DNA of 64,000 bases. Origin: Hyphomicrobiaceae bacterium. Lineage in GTDB: Bacteria > Pseudomonadota > Alphaproteobacteria > Rhizobiales > Hyphomicrobiaceae. Of this stretch, positions 1-8,958 are shown piece by piece. Below the pieces are notes generated by a model. That model worked only from the letters and a program-made list of their open reading frames with translations. It searched no databases and had not been told where the DNA came from. Each line of letters begins with the position of its first letter. The stretch's first letter is position 1. The stretch spans positions 1 to 64,000 of the forward strand of contig JAGRKV010000018.1 of assembly GCA_020442165.1 (NCBI GenBank), given 5' to 3'. The position numbers and the translations under genes were made by a program.

Positions 1-556
<556 letters not shown>

Positions 557-1444
557 TCAGAGCGCTTCAGCGCCTGAGATGATTTCGATGAGCTCTTTGG
601 TGATTTGTGCCTGGCGCTGGCGATTGTAGGTGATCGTCAGCTTGTCGATCATTTCGCCGGCGTTGCGTGTAGCGTTGTCCATGGCGCTCATGCGGGCGCC
701 CTGCTCGGATGCCGCGTTCTCCAGAAGGCCGCGGAAGATCTGAGTGGTGATATTGCGCTTGAGGAGTTGGCCGAGAATGACCTGTTCCTCGGGCTCGTAA
801 TCGTAGACCGCTGTGTTCTTGGCGGCGCCTGAATCGGGCGCTGCTTCGGGCAGGCGCGCGGGGATCAACTGGAGTGCCGTCGGCTTCTGGGAGATCACTG
901 ACTGGAACTCGGAGAAGTAGATCGTCACGACGTCGAACTCGCCGGCCTCGAACATCTCCAGGATCTTGTTGGCGACGCCCTCGGCTTCGGCAAATCCCAC
1001 CTGGCGAATGCTGCGGAAATCGCGGCGCTCGACGATCAGCTTGCCGAGGTCGCGGCGGAGGTTGTCCGCGCCCTTGCGGCCAACCGTCATGATCTTGACG
1101 GTCTTGCCGGCGGCACGGAGCCTTACGGCGTCGGCGCGGGCGAGCTTTGCGATGTTCGAGTTGAAGCCACCGCACAGGCCGCGCTCGGCGGTCATGACGA
1201 CGAGAAGCTGGGTGTCGTCCTTGCCGGTTCCGACAAGGAGAGGGGAAGCGCCATCGCGGCTGGTGATCTTGCCGGCAAGATTGGCCAGCACCGCGTCCAT
1301 GCGCTCGGCATAGGGACGCGCGGCGGTGGCCACCTCCTGCGCGCGGCGCAGCTTGGCGGCGGCGACCATCTGCATCGCCTTGGTGATCTTTCGCGTCGCC
1401 TTAACCGAGGCGATGCGATTGCGTAGGTCTTTCAGGCTCGCCAT
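557..1444 (-). CDS. atpG: F1 ATP synthase gamma subunit
   Basis: Central rotor shaft of F1, coupling proton-driven ring rotation to catalysis in the alpha3beta3 head. The 295-residue product has the family length. Its N-terminal helix starts [20 protein letters not shown] and its C-terminal helix contains the conserved region around [12 protein letters not shown] and [12 protein letters not shown]. It lies between atpA and atpD in the usual order. The gap to atpA (88 bases) holds a GC-rich hairpin, and the gap to atpD is 30 bases. Confidence 0.98.
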   Translation of the reverse strand: MASLKDLRNRIASVKATRKITKAMQMVAAAKLRRAQEVATAARPYAERMDAVLANLAGKITSRDGASPLLVGTGKDDTQLLVVMTAERGLCGGFNSNIAKLARADAVRLRAAGKTVKIMTVGRKGADNLRRDLGKLIVERRDFRSIRQVGFAEAEGVANKILEMFEAGEFDVVTIYFSEFQSVISQKPTALQLIPARLPEAAPDSGAAKNTAVYDYEPEEQVILGQLLKRNITTQIFRGLLENAASEQGARMSAMDNATRNAGEMIDKLTITYNRQRQAQITKELIEIISGAEAL

Positions 1445-1490
1445 TCGAGCATCCCGTTCGTTCTTGTGCGGTCTTCGGGCAATGCAGGGC

Positions 1491-1520
1491 GTTGCCGCGA
1501 GGCTGAGACCCCGCGGCGAC
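1491..1520 (-). other. Intercistronic hairpin between atpA and atpG
   Basis: Positions 1491-1499 pair with 1512-1520 over nine base pairs (one G-T), with a 12-base loop. The hairpin lies just after the atpA stop and about 45 bases before the atpG start. There is no following T-run, so it does not look like an intrinsic terminator. An mRNA-processing or stability role is inference. Confidence 0.45.
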
Positions 1521-1532
1521 GCTTATTCGGCG

Positions 1533-3065
1533 TCAGGCCGTGAAGGCCTTGGAGAACTTGTCGAGCACTTCCGTCAGCTTCTTTTCGGTCTCGACCGAAA
1601 GCGCCTTGCTCGAGCGAATGTCCTCAAGGATACCCTTGTGCTGGTCACGCAGGTGATTGAGCAGTTCGCGCTCGAACTTGGAAATGGCGGAGATGGGCAG
1701 AGCGTCCAGATAGCCGCGCGTGCCGGCGAAGATCACGCAAACCTGCTCTTCCATCTTGAGCGGCGAGAACTGCGCCTGTTTCAGCAGCTCGGTCAGACGT
1801 GCGCCGCGGGCAAGCAGCTTCTGGGTGGCGGCGTCAAGGTCGGAACCGAACTGCGCGAATGCTGCCATTTCACGGTACTGCGCCAGTTCGCCCTTGATCT
1901 TGCCGGCGACGGTCTTCATGGCCTTGGTCTGGGCCGAAGAGCCGACGCGCGAAACCGAGAGGCCGACGTTGACGGCTGGGCGGATGCCCTGGAAGAAGAG
2001 GTCCGTCTCAAGGAAGACCTGACCGTCGGTGATCGAGATGACGTTGGTCGGGATGTAGGCCGAAACGTCGTTGGCCTGCGTCTCGATGACGGGGAGCGCC
2101 GTGAGTGAGCCGGCGCCGTGGCTGTCGTTGAGCTTGGCGGCGCGCTCGAGCAGGCGGGAGTGGAGGTAGAACACGTCGCCGGGATAGGCTTCGCGGCCGG
2201 GCGGACGACGGAGCAGCAGTGACATCTGGCGGTAGGCGACAGCCTGCTTGGAGAGGTCGTCATATGCGATCACGGCGTGCATGCCATTGTCGCGGAAGAA
2301 TTCGCCCATCGCGCAGCCGGTGAAGGGCGCCAGATACTGCATCGGCGCAGGGTCGGATGCGGTTGCGGCGACGACGACGGAGTAGTCGAGCGCGCCGCGC
2401 TCTTCGAGAATCTTGACGAACTGGGCGACGGTCGACCGCTTCTGTCCAACCGCGACATAGACGCAGTAGAGCTTGGCCTTCTCGTCATCGCCGTCGTTCA
2501 GCGGCTTCTGATTGAGGAAGGTGTCGAGAATGATGGCGGTCTTGCCGGTCTGACGGTCGCCGATGATGAGCTCGCGCTGGCCACGACCGATGGGGATCAG
2601 AGCGTCAACGGCCTTGAGGCCGGTGGCCATCGGCTCGTGCACCGACTTACGCGGCAGAATGCCGGGCGCCTTGACGTCGACGCGCTTCATGGTGTCGGAG
2701 GCGATGGGACCTTTGCCGTCGATCGGATTGCCAAGGCCGTCGACCACGCGGCCCAACAGACCCTTGCCGACGGGAACCTCGACGATGGCGCCGGTCCGCT
2801 TGACCGTGTCGCCTTCCTTGATCGTGCGGTCGTCGCCGAAGATCACGACGCCGACGTTGTCGGCTTCGAGGTTCAGCGCCATGCCGCGAATTCCGCCAGG
2901 GAATTCGACCATTTCGCCAGCCTGGACGTTGTCGAGACCGTAGACTCGGGCGATGCCGTCACCAACCGACAGCACCTGGCCGATCTCTGACACCTCGGCT
3001 TCTTTGCCGAAGTTCTTGATCTGCTCTTTCAGGATCGAGGAGATCTCTGCGGCCCGGATTTCCAT
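1533..3065 (-). CDS. atpA: F1 ATP synthase alpha subunit
   Basis: Non-catalytic nucleotide-binding subunit alternating with beta in the F1 hexamer. The 510-residue product matches the family length. It starts [20 protein letters not shown], has the P-loop GDRQTGKT near residue 170 and the alpha-specific region around [11 protein letters not shown], and ends with the helical C-terminal domain. It is second in the minus-strand operon after atpH, with a 159-base spacer that contains a large hairpin. Confidence 0.98.
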   Translation of the reverse strand: MEIRAAEISSILKEQIKNFGKEAEVSEIGQVLSVGDGIARVYGLDNVQAGEMVEFPGGIRGMALNLEADNVGVVIFGDDRTIKEGDTVKRTGAIVEVPVGKGLLGRVVDGLGNPIDGKGPIASDTMKRVDVKAPGILPRKSVHEPMATGLKAVDALIPIGRGQRELIIGDRQTGKTAIILDTFLNQKPLNDGDDEKAKLYCVYVAVGQKRSTVAQFVKILEERGALDYSVVVAATASDPAPMQYLAPFTGCAMGEFFRDNGMHAVIAYDDLSKQAVAYRQMSLLLRRPPGREAYPGDVFYLHSRLLERAAKLNDSHGAGSLTALPVIETQANDVSAYIPTNVISITDGQVFLETDLFFQGIRPAVNVGLSVSRVGSSAQTKAMKTVAGKIKGELAQYREMAAFAQFGSDLDAATQKLLARGARLTELLKQAQFSPLKMEEQVCVIFAGTRGYLDALPISAISKFERELLNHLRDQHKGILEDIRSSKALSVETEKKLTEVLDKFSKAFTA

Positions 3066-3192
3066 CTCTGTGACCTCTTTTGATGGGCGGTTTCATTGTG
3101 CGCCGGAACTCGGGCGAGCAGCCGGGCGATCTTGATCGTTTCAAACATGGCCGCCCCGCTCGCGCACGGCAGCCGAAGCCTCGTGTGGTGCA

Positions 3193-3235
3193 GCGCCGGG
3201 GGCAGCTACACCGTTTGGTGTTGCCTAACCGGCGC
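3193..3235 (-). other. Long hairpin overlapping the atpH stop codon
   Basis: Outer arms 3193-3199 and 3229-3235 (GCGCCGG/CCGGCGC) enclose further complementary arms (GGCA/TGCC and ACACC/GGTGT) around a GTTT loop. The atpH stop codon (3225-3227) lies in the structure. No T-run follows on the minus strand. It sits in a 159-base atpH-atpA spacer, long for this operon. An attenuation or RNA-processing role is only inference. Confidence 0.5.
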
Positions 3236-3785
3236 CCCTGAGAGCAAGCCGCAGGTTCGACAGTTTGGTCTTGAGCGAGGAATCCACCATGCGGCTGCCG
3301 ATCTTGACGATCAGACCGCCAAGGAGGCTCGGATCAACACGGGTTGCGAGCTGAACTTCCTTGCCGACGGAGGCCTTGAGCGTCTCCTTCAGCTGGGCGA
3401 CCTGCTCGTCGTTCAGGGTGACCGCGCTCGTCACTTCGGCTGTGACTTCATCGCGGCCTCGGGCGGCAAGCGTCCGGTATGCCCTAATCATGTCGTCGAC
3501 CGCGAACAGACGGCGATTGCGGGCGATCAGCTTGAGGAAGTTGGTGGTGATGGCACCAATTCCAGCGGCGGAGGCCACTTTTTCGATCGCCGCACCCTGC
3601 TCATCGGCGGAATAGAGCGGGCTCTTCACCAGACGGGAAAGATCGTCGCTCATGTCGAGGAGGGCTTGGAACTTGCCGAGATCGCTCTCGACATCGGCCT
3701 GCTGGTTATTTTCCTGGGCCAGATCGAAGAGGGCGGCGGCATATCGGCCGGCCACGCTGGCCATCATGGGATCGTCTGTCGCCAC
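3225..3785 (-). CDS. atpH: F1 ATP synthase delta subunit
   Basis: Delta subunit linking the top of F1 to the peripheral stalk b subunits. The sequence reads SVAGRYAAALFDLAQENN near the N-terminus, typical of the family, and ends LSNLRLALRGAG. I chose the GTG at 3783-3785, nine bases after GAGAG, because it gives 186 residues, the normal length. An ATG at 3767 is possible, and the frame is open up to 3920, but the extra upstream residues are not family-like. It is the first gene of the F1 operon. Confidence 0.93.
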   Translation of the reverse strand: MATDDPMMASVAGRYAAALFDLAQENNQQADVESDLGKFQALLDMSDDLSRLVKSPLYSADEQGAAIEKVASAAGIGAITTNFLKLIARNRRLFAVDDMIRAYRTLAARGRDEVTAEVTSAVTLNDEQVAQLKETLKASVGKEVQLATRVDPSLLGGLIVKIGSRMVDSSLKTKLSNLRLALRGAG

Positions 3786-4001
3786 GTCAAAGGCTCTCGT
3801 AAGCGCTGGATTGAGCGCGTTTCGGGTGCTGGACGGAGCGGTAACTGCTCCATTCCGTCGCGGGAAAGATGCGATCTTGCAGGGAGCCATCCCGTGCTGG
3901 TTGGCCTGCTCCTGATGCAAGTCGCGGGTTCTCTAACATGGCCGGTTCAGGGCATCAACGGGGACGGCCTTACAAGAAGGGCCAATTTCCATCAGTTCGC
4001 A

Positions 4002-5336
4002 TTAGCTTTTCGGCTTAGCTTGCTGACCATCCAGGTTTCCAGCATCTCCCGTTGGGGTGATTTCTGTGGGTTCATGGGTATCCCCGACACGCGTCACGAT
4101 TGCCGCTGTTTGTTGTAAGGTTTTGTGAACAGGACATTTTCCGGCAATCTCCACGAGACGATCGCGGAGTTCGGGGGCGACCTCGCCGTCAATCGCAATC
4201 ATACATTCGAAACGATCGATGCGGCCGGTTCTGCCTTCGGCAACCGCGCCGCAATCCTCACAATGGTCGGCTGCCACCTTGCCATGCCGGACGTTGACCG
4301 AGATGCGGCCAAGATCGAGACCCTTGTGGCGTGCGTACATCCGCAAGGTCATCGATTTGCAGGCGCCCAATGCGATCGCGAGATAATCGTAGGGCGAGGG
4401 GCCAAGATCGTTGCCGCCAACCGTCACCGGCTCGTCGGCGAACAGGCGGTGGCGGCCAGCCAACACCGTATTCTGGAACTGACCCTGGCCGATTTCGCTG
4501 ACCAGCACCGCGTCGTGGCCTTGGGGCGTCGGCTGGGGCGCCTCCTCCAGGAACCGGGAGGACCAGGCAGCTATGACGCGGGCCGCATACGCGGCGTCCC
4601 TGGGGTCCTTGAGCAGGTGGTCGGCGTGGTCGAGCGAGACGAAGCTCTTGGGGTGCCGGGCGGCGGAATAGAGCCGGGCGGCGTTGTCGATGCCAACGAT
4701 TTCGTCACGGGGGGCATGCAGCAGCAGGAGCGCCTTACGCAGCCGGGGCAGCGTTTCTTCGATGTCGTAGGCGGCGGCATCCTCCAGAAACTGGCGCCGA
4801 ATGGTGAAGCGATGGCCGTCGATTTCAACATCGGCCTCGCCGTTGGCGCGCACGTCCTCGGGCGAAGCGCCGATTAGCCGGACCACGTCTGCAACCTTGG
4901 CCGGCGTGCCGATGGTGGCGACGGCCTTGGCCTCGGGGATTTCGGAAGCGGCGGAGAGTATTGCGGCGCCTCCCAGCGAATGGCCAACGAGAATGGTTGG
5001 CGCTTCGTAGCGGGTGCGCATCAGTTCGGCCGCAGCCAGTACGGCACCGCGAAACGCAGTGAAATTCGCTTCAGCAAATGCGCCTGCGGATTTGCCATGA
5101 CCGGGCAGGTCGATGCGCAGAACTGCGAAGCCTTCGCCCGCCAGACCTTCGGCGATGCGGCGGGTGATGGCGAGATCCATTGAGCATGTGTAGCCATGTA
5201 CCAGCAACGCATAAGCGCGCGGCGGCCCAGTGGGCAGATCGAGCCGAGCTGCCAGTTCCAAATCGCCCGCTGGAGTGCTGAGGGCAAACCGGATGGGCGG
5301 CGTCTGCTTGGGTGGCGGGGTTGCGGCGGACGTCAT
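4002..5336 (-). CDS. Alpha/beta-hydrolase and OsmC-like fusion protein
   Basis: A 444-residue two-domain protein. The N-terminal half is an alpha/beta hydrolase with the nucleophile elbow GHSLGG, an early VHGYTC oxyanion-region motif and a late HADHLL histidine. The C-terminal half is an OsmC/Ohr-type peroxidase fold with the two expected cysteines, in GACKSMTLRMYA and GKCPVHKTL. The known family is a bifunctional hydrolase/OsmC protein whose substrate is not established; thiol-peroxide or acyl-ester turnover is inference. The start at 5336 (MTSAATPP) follows CGGAG by about eight bases; the frame is open further to 5381. It lies upstream of atpH on the same strand, with 216 bases between them. 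Confidence 0.9.
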   Translation of the reverse strand: MTSAATPPPKQTPPIRFALSTPAGDLELAARLDLPTGPPRAYALLVHGYTCSMDLAITRRIAEGLAGEGFAVLRIDLPGHGKSAGAFAEANFTAFRGAVLAAAELMRTRYEAPTILVGHSLGGAAILSAASEIPEAKAVATIGTPAKVADVVRLIGASPEDVRANGEADVEIDGHRFTIRRQFLEDAAAYDIEETLPRLRKALLLLHAPRDEIVGIDNAARLYSAARHPKSFVSLDHADHLLKDPRDAAYAARVIAAWSSRFLEEAPQPTPQGHDAVLVSEIGQGQFQNTVLAGRHRLFADEPVTVGGNDLGPSPYDYLAIALGACKSMTLRMYARHKGLDLGRISVNVRHGKVAADHCEDCGAVAEGRTGRIDRFECMIAIDGEVAPELRDRLVEIAGKCPVHKTLQQTAAIVTRVGDTHEPTEITPTGDAGNLDGQQAKPKS

Positions 5337-5886
5337 CGGCGTTGCTCCGTGGTGTTGCTCTCGTCTGATCTCGGCCAGCACATTTTTTCAATGGCTTTTT
5401 GCATTTCGTTTGCCAGTCTGCGTTGGCGATGAGGTGCGCTGGTGTACCTGGAACCTGCCGCAGTCTTGGCGGTGCGCACAAGCCCGTGTCGCTGCCTGGG
5501 TGCCGAAGACTGATATTGGACGCAAGTGGCCCGGCCTTGTTTGCTTGAGCAAGGTGGCTCCGGAGTGGTCAGCAATCGTTGCGAAACAATGAAAATGTGT
5601 CCACGGATCGGGCCGCCGAAGTGGTTGGCGCGTTTTACACTTCATTTCCCCTGACAGGATTGTAACTGTTTTTTCTGGATGCGGTTCAATGTGTGCTGAC
5701 TTTGCTCTTCATGCGCCTATTTCGGGTCTTTTTTGAAACGATTTTGAATCGAATTTAACGGCCCTCTAACCGTGATTTCTCCATCGCATCAGAATTGCTA
5801 AACGGTCTGCCAAGATTAAATCTCGTTTAATGCGGGTAGTGCTATAGCGACTATTGCAGATATTGCGACTATCGGGGGCGTGGGCC
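5337..5886. other. Divergent intergenic region with CtrA-like boxes
   Basis: About 550 bases between the hydrolase-OsmC gene (minus) and the coiled-coil PilZ gene (plus). The left part shows no gene I can support. The right part, from about 5640, is clearly AT-richer than the surroundings and holds two CtrA-like sites and the short palindrome CGATT-TTG-AATCG at 5739-5751. Confidence 0.6.
5755..5830 (+). promoter_or_regulatory. Tandem CtrA-type boxes
   Basis: A perfect TTAA-N7-TTAA motif lies at 5816-5830 and a one-mismatch copy, TTAA-N7-CTAA, at 5755-5769. CtrA is the alphaproteobacterial cell-cycle regulator that binds TTAA-N7-TTAA. A TATAGC at 5843-5848 could be the -10 element, giving transcription from about 5855, just before the coiled-coil PilZ gene. 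The assignment rests on motif match and AT-rich context only. Confidence 0.55.
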
Positions 5887-8481
5887 TTGCTTTCATCGTT
5901 ATTCCGGCGAAGAAACCAGCGTTTGATCGAACGTCTTAATGCGGCGGTCGAGACGGTGGAGCGCGCCCGCGAATCCTATGAAAACACCACGCCGCGCGTC
6001 ACCATCGATACCAGCTACGTCGATCAGCAAAAAGCCGCCGAACTGCATCGCCAACGCAAATCCACCATCGCGAACGCAGCCGGTTCGGAAAATGGCGCCG
6101 TTGGCGCTGACGGGGCAGGACTTGCAGCGGCACAAGGCATCGAAGATGCCAGCGATGACGACGTTGCGCTGATCCGCGATGCCCTCGAGCAGCTCGAGTT
6201 TGCTGACCAGCGTGAGGCGGCCGCGCGCGAGGAGGCGGAAGCGCAGCGGGAACGGGCCGACATCCTTGAAGCATCGATCGGCTCGGAGCAGGCCGCGCGC
6301 CGCGAGGCAGAGACGCAAGCTGCTCGCGCAAACCGCCGCGCCGCAGACCTTGAAAAGCAGCTGGAAGCAGCGCGCCAGTCAGCCAGCGAACTGGCGGAAC
6401 TGCAAGGGCAGGCAGCCGAGACGCGGCTGCGTGAGCAGGCTGCGCAGCAGGAACTAACACAGCTGCGTACCCGCGCGGAAGAGGCTGAGGCTGCGCTGCA
6501 AGAGGCAGATGCTGTTCTCAACGATATCGAGGCGCGCGTCGAAGCAGCCGAAAAGGTTGCAACAGAAGCCGAGACCGAACTTTCAAATCTCAGGCGTACG
6601 GCGAAGGAAGCATCTTCGGCCAGCCGCCGCGAGGTGGAACGGGCGGAACGCCTGCAAGCCGAGCTGGAGCTCGAGAAGAGCGCGAGCGAAGAGGCCGGCG
6701 AGCTGCTGCGGAATTCGGAAAGTGCGCTCGCCGACTTGCGAAGCGAAGTGGACGGCTTGAAACTGGCAGCCGAGAAGGCCGCCATTGTCGATGAGTATGC
6801 AGAACGCATCGCGTCGCTGGAAAGCAGCGTTGAGGACGAGAAGTCGGCACGACGCGAGGCGGTGGCTGCGCGCGAAGCTTCAGAAATAGCGTTGGAAGCC
6901 GCCCGCGGGGAGATCGAGGATCTGCGGACATCAGCGGGGGTGGCTGAAGAGGCTGCGGCGCATCTCGAACGGATTGGGGTTCTCGAAGGCATCGTCGCAG
7001 AGCTGCAGTCGACGCATCAGGAAGCAGAGGGCCGGAAGGCCGAGGCCGAACAGGCACTGGCTGACGCACGGACAGAGATTGAACGTCTGGGGGTTGCTGC
7101 AGACGAGGCCGATGGATCCGAACAGCATCTGGCGCGTGTAGCAGAACTCGAAGCTGCGCTTGCAAGGGAAAAAGACACCCGCGCGGGCCTTGAAGAGCGG
7201 CTGGGGCAAGTCGAAGCGGAATTCAAGTCGTTCAAGTCGTCTTCGGAAAGCGCCGGCAAGACGCATTCAGGCGACGCCCAAAAAGTGGTGCGGCTCGAAG
7301 CGAAACTGCTGAGCGAGCAGTCGGGCCGGCGTGAAACGGAAACGCGACTGAAGGCGCGGGACTCCGAGCTGGCCGAGTTGCGGGCGGAAGTCGAAGACCT
7401 GCGCAACGCGGCCGAGCTTGTTGGGTCGACATCGGATCACGGCGAAGAAGCAGGCGATCTGGCGGCAGCGCTGGCCGAGGCCAACGACTTGCGCACCCGC
7501 ATCGCACGGCTCGAGGCCGACGTTCAGCATGAGCAGGCCTTGCGGCGTGAGGCAGAGTCACTCGTCGAGCAGACCGAGCTTGATGCGGCCAGCATTCGCA
7601 GCGAGCTGGCTAACCTGCGCGTCGCTGCTCACGATGTTGAAAAGCTCCAAAGTGCTGCCGGAGACTTCGAAGAATATCAGCAGCGCATTGCCGAACTCGA
7701 AGAGGCACTCGAAGACGAGAAGACGTCCCGGCACGAAGCCGAGGAAAAGTTGCGCAAGGCGGAGCGGCTTGCTGCCAAGGACGAAAAGATGGCGGCCTTG
7801 CGTTCGCAAACAGGCCCCATTGGTAGACTGGTCGATATTGCAGCGGCGGCGGCATCATCTGCCGGTGTGGCGGATGTCGGCCGTGTGCCATCGGTCCATT
7901 TCGCGGCTGTGGCGGAAGACGCGCCAGATGTCGACATCGAAAGTGACGACGAAGATGGCGAACTGATTGCCAGCGATGTCGTGGGGACGGATGGGGACGA
8001 TGGCGGCGGAAGCAGCAAGAACCTTCCCGTCGTCTTCAAGGGCAAGCCTTCCACGCCTGAAGAACATGCGCCGGCTGCAATGATTGATCGGCGCAAGTCG
8101 GTTGGGGAAGGTAGCGAAGGCGTCTCCAAGGCAGGCAATGACAAGAACCGCCGACGGGCACAGCGTGTTGCTTCCAGCATGCCGGTGTCATTGTGGCGCG
8201 AAGGCATGAGCCAGGCGTTGTCATGCACGCTGATCGACAAATCGTCGACGGGTGCCAAGCTCAATGTCGAGCCGGATCGCTATCTGGGTTCGGGAATTGG
8301 TATTTCGGTGGGCGAGCGGTTGACGCTGACGTTCTACTACGCGCAGGAGCGGACATCGGTGTTCTGTGACGTCATGTGGATCGACGGCACGCGCTGCGGC
8401 GTGCGCTACTATGGCCAGTTCCACACCGAGCTCAACAAGCCGCGTGCAACTCAGAAAAAGCGGTTTGGCGCGGCGGGGTAA
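5887..8481 (+). CDS. Long coiled-coil protein with C-terminal PilZ domain
   Basis: An 864-residue protein. A basic N-terminus (SLFRRRNQRL) precedes a very long Ala/Glu-rich coiled coil over roughly residues 60-640, then an acidic linker and a C-terminal PilZ domain. The PilZ c-di-GMP signatures are RRRAQR followed by DKSSTGAKL, about 35 residues from the end of the strand pair. A c-di-GMP-responsive scaffold or polarity protein is inference; no enzyme domain is visible. The start is uncertain: the TTG at 5887 follows GGGGGCG and lies downstream of the inferred transcription start, while another in-frame TTG at 5854 lacks a ribosome site. The coiled coil is compositionally biased, so distant similarities to myosin or SMC proteins are not meaningful. 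Confidence 0.85.
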   Translation: MLSSLFRRRNQRLIERLNAAVETVERARESYENTTPRVTIDTSYVDQQKAAELHRQRKSTIANAAGSENGAVGADGAGLAAAQGIEDASDDDVALIRDALEQLEFADQREAAAREEAEAQRERADILEASIGSEQAARREAETQAARANRRAADLEKQLEAARQSASELAELQGQAAETRLREQAAQQELTQLRTRAEEAEAALQEADAVLNDIEARVEAAEKVATEAETELSNLRRTAKEASSASRREVERAERLQAELELEKSASEEAGELLRNSESALADLRSEVDGLKLAAEKAAIVDEYAERIASLESSVEDEKSARREAVAAREASEIALEAARGEIEDLRTSAGVAEEAAAHLERIGVLEGIVAELQSTHQEAEGRKAEAEQALADARTEIERLGVAADEADGSEQHLARVAELEAALAREKDTRAGLEERLGQVEAEFKSFKSSSESAGKTHSGDAQKVVRLEAKLLSEQSGRRETETRLKARDSELAELRAEVEDLRNAAELVGSTSDHGEEAGDLAAALAEANDLRTRIARLEADVQHEQALRREAESLVEQTELDAASIRSELANLRVAAHDVEKLQSAAGDFEEYQQRIAELEEALEDEKTSRHEAEEKLRKAERLAAKDEKMAALRSQTGPIGRLVDIAAAAASSAGVADVGRVPSVHFAAVAEDAPDVDIESDDEDGELIASDVVGTDGDDGGGSSKNLPVVFKGKPSTPEEHAPAAMIDRRKSVGEGSEGVSKAGNDKNRRRAQRVASSMPVSLWREGMSQALSCTLIDKSSTGAKLNVEPDRYLGSGIGISVGERLTLTFYYAQERTSVFCDVMWIDGTRCGVRYYGQFHTELNKPRATQKKRFGAAG

Positions 8482-8500
8482 GGCGGTAGGCCGCTGCCCA

Positions 8501-8833
8501 TCACGACTTTTTTCGCCCCTTCTTTCTTGGCTGTGCATGGCTCCATGCCGCCTCCATGGCCGACTGCAATTCCTTCACGCCGATAGCGTTCAATAAAACC
8601 GTGGTCCAGCCCTGATCGCCCCAGGCGTTGGGGATGCGCTGGAACGCTGCCGGGGCCGTCATGCATTTCATTTCCTGCTCGCCGGGATTGAGCTTCAAAT
8701 TGAGGGTTTTTCCGTCGGCTGCGAGGGTTGCGTAGATGCGTGCCACTTTGAAGGCCGTGCGGTCGAAGTGCGGTGCTTCGCTGGTGCCTTCGAGCGCAAG
8801 TGCAATTCTTTTGACGTCTTTTGCGGTAGCCAT
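8501..8833 (-). CDS. MmcQ/YjbR family DNA-binding-like protein
   Basis: A 110-residue protein of the MmcQ/YjbR superfamily. It starts MATAKDVKRIALALEGTSE, then has the typical KVARIYATLAADGKTLNLKLN beta-hairpin region (written here in part only), the motif NAWGDQGWT, and a basic tail. Family structures resemble a double-wing fold; the cellular function is not established. It is convergent with the PilZ gene, 19 bases apart, and 125 bases upstream of the priA end on the same strand. Confidence 0.85.
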   Translation of the reverse strand: MATAKDVKRIALALEGTSEAPHFDRTAFKVARIYATLAADGKTLNLKLNPGEQEMKCMTAPAAFQRIPNAWGDQGWTTVLLNAIGVKELQSAMEAAWSHAQPRKKGRKKS

Positions 8834-8958
8834 GGGTTCATGCCTTGAGCGCGTTCAAGCCAGATCGAAATGCCGGTGCGCTCGAAATCTTTTTATTGCG
8901 CCTGTCTTTCTCATTGAACCGCCTTGCAAACGATCTGGACTTGCTGGCGTGAACCAGT

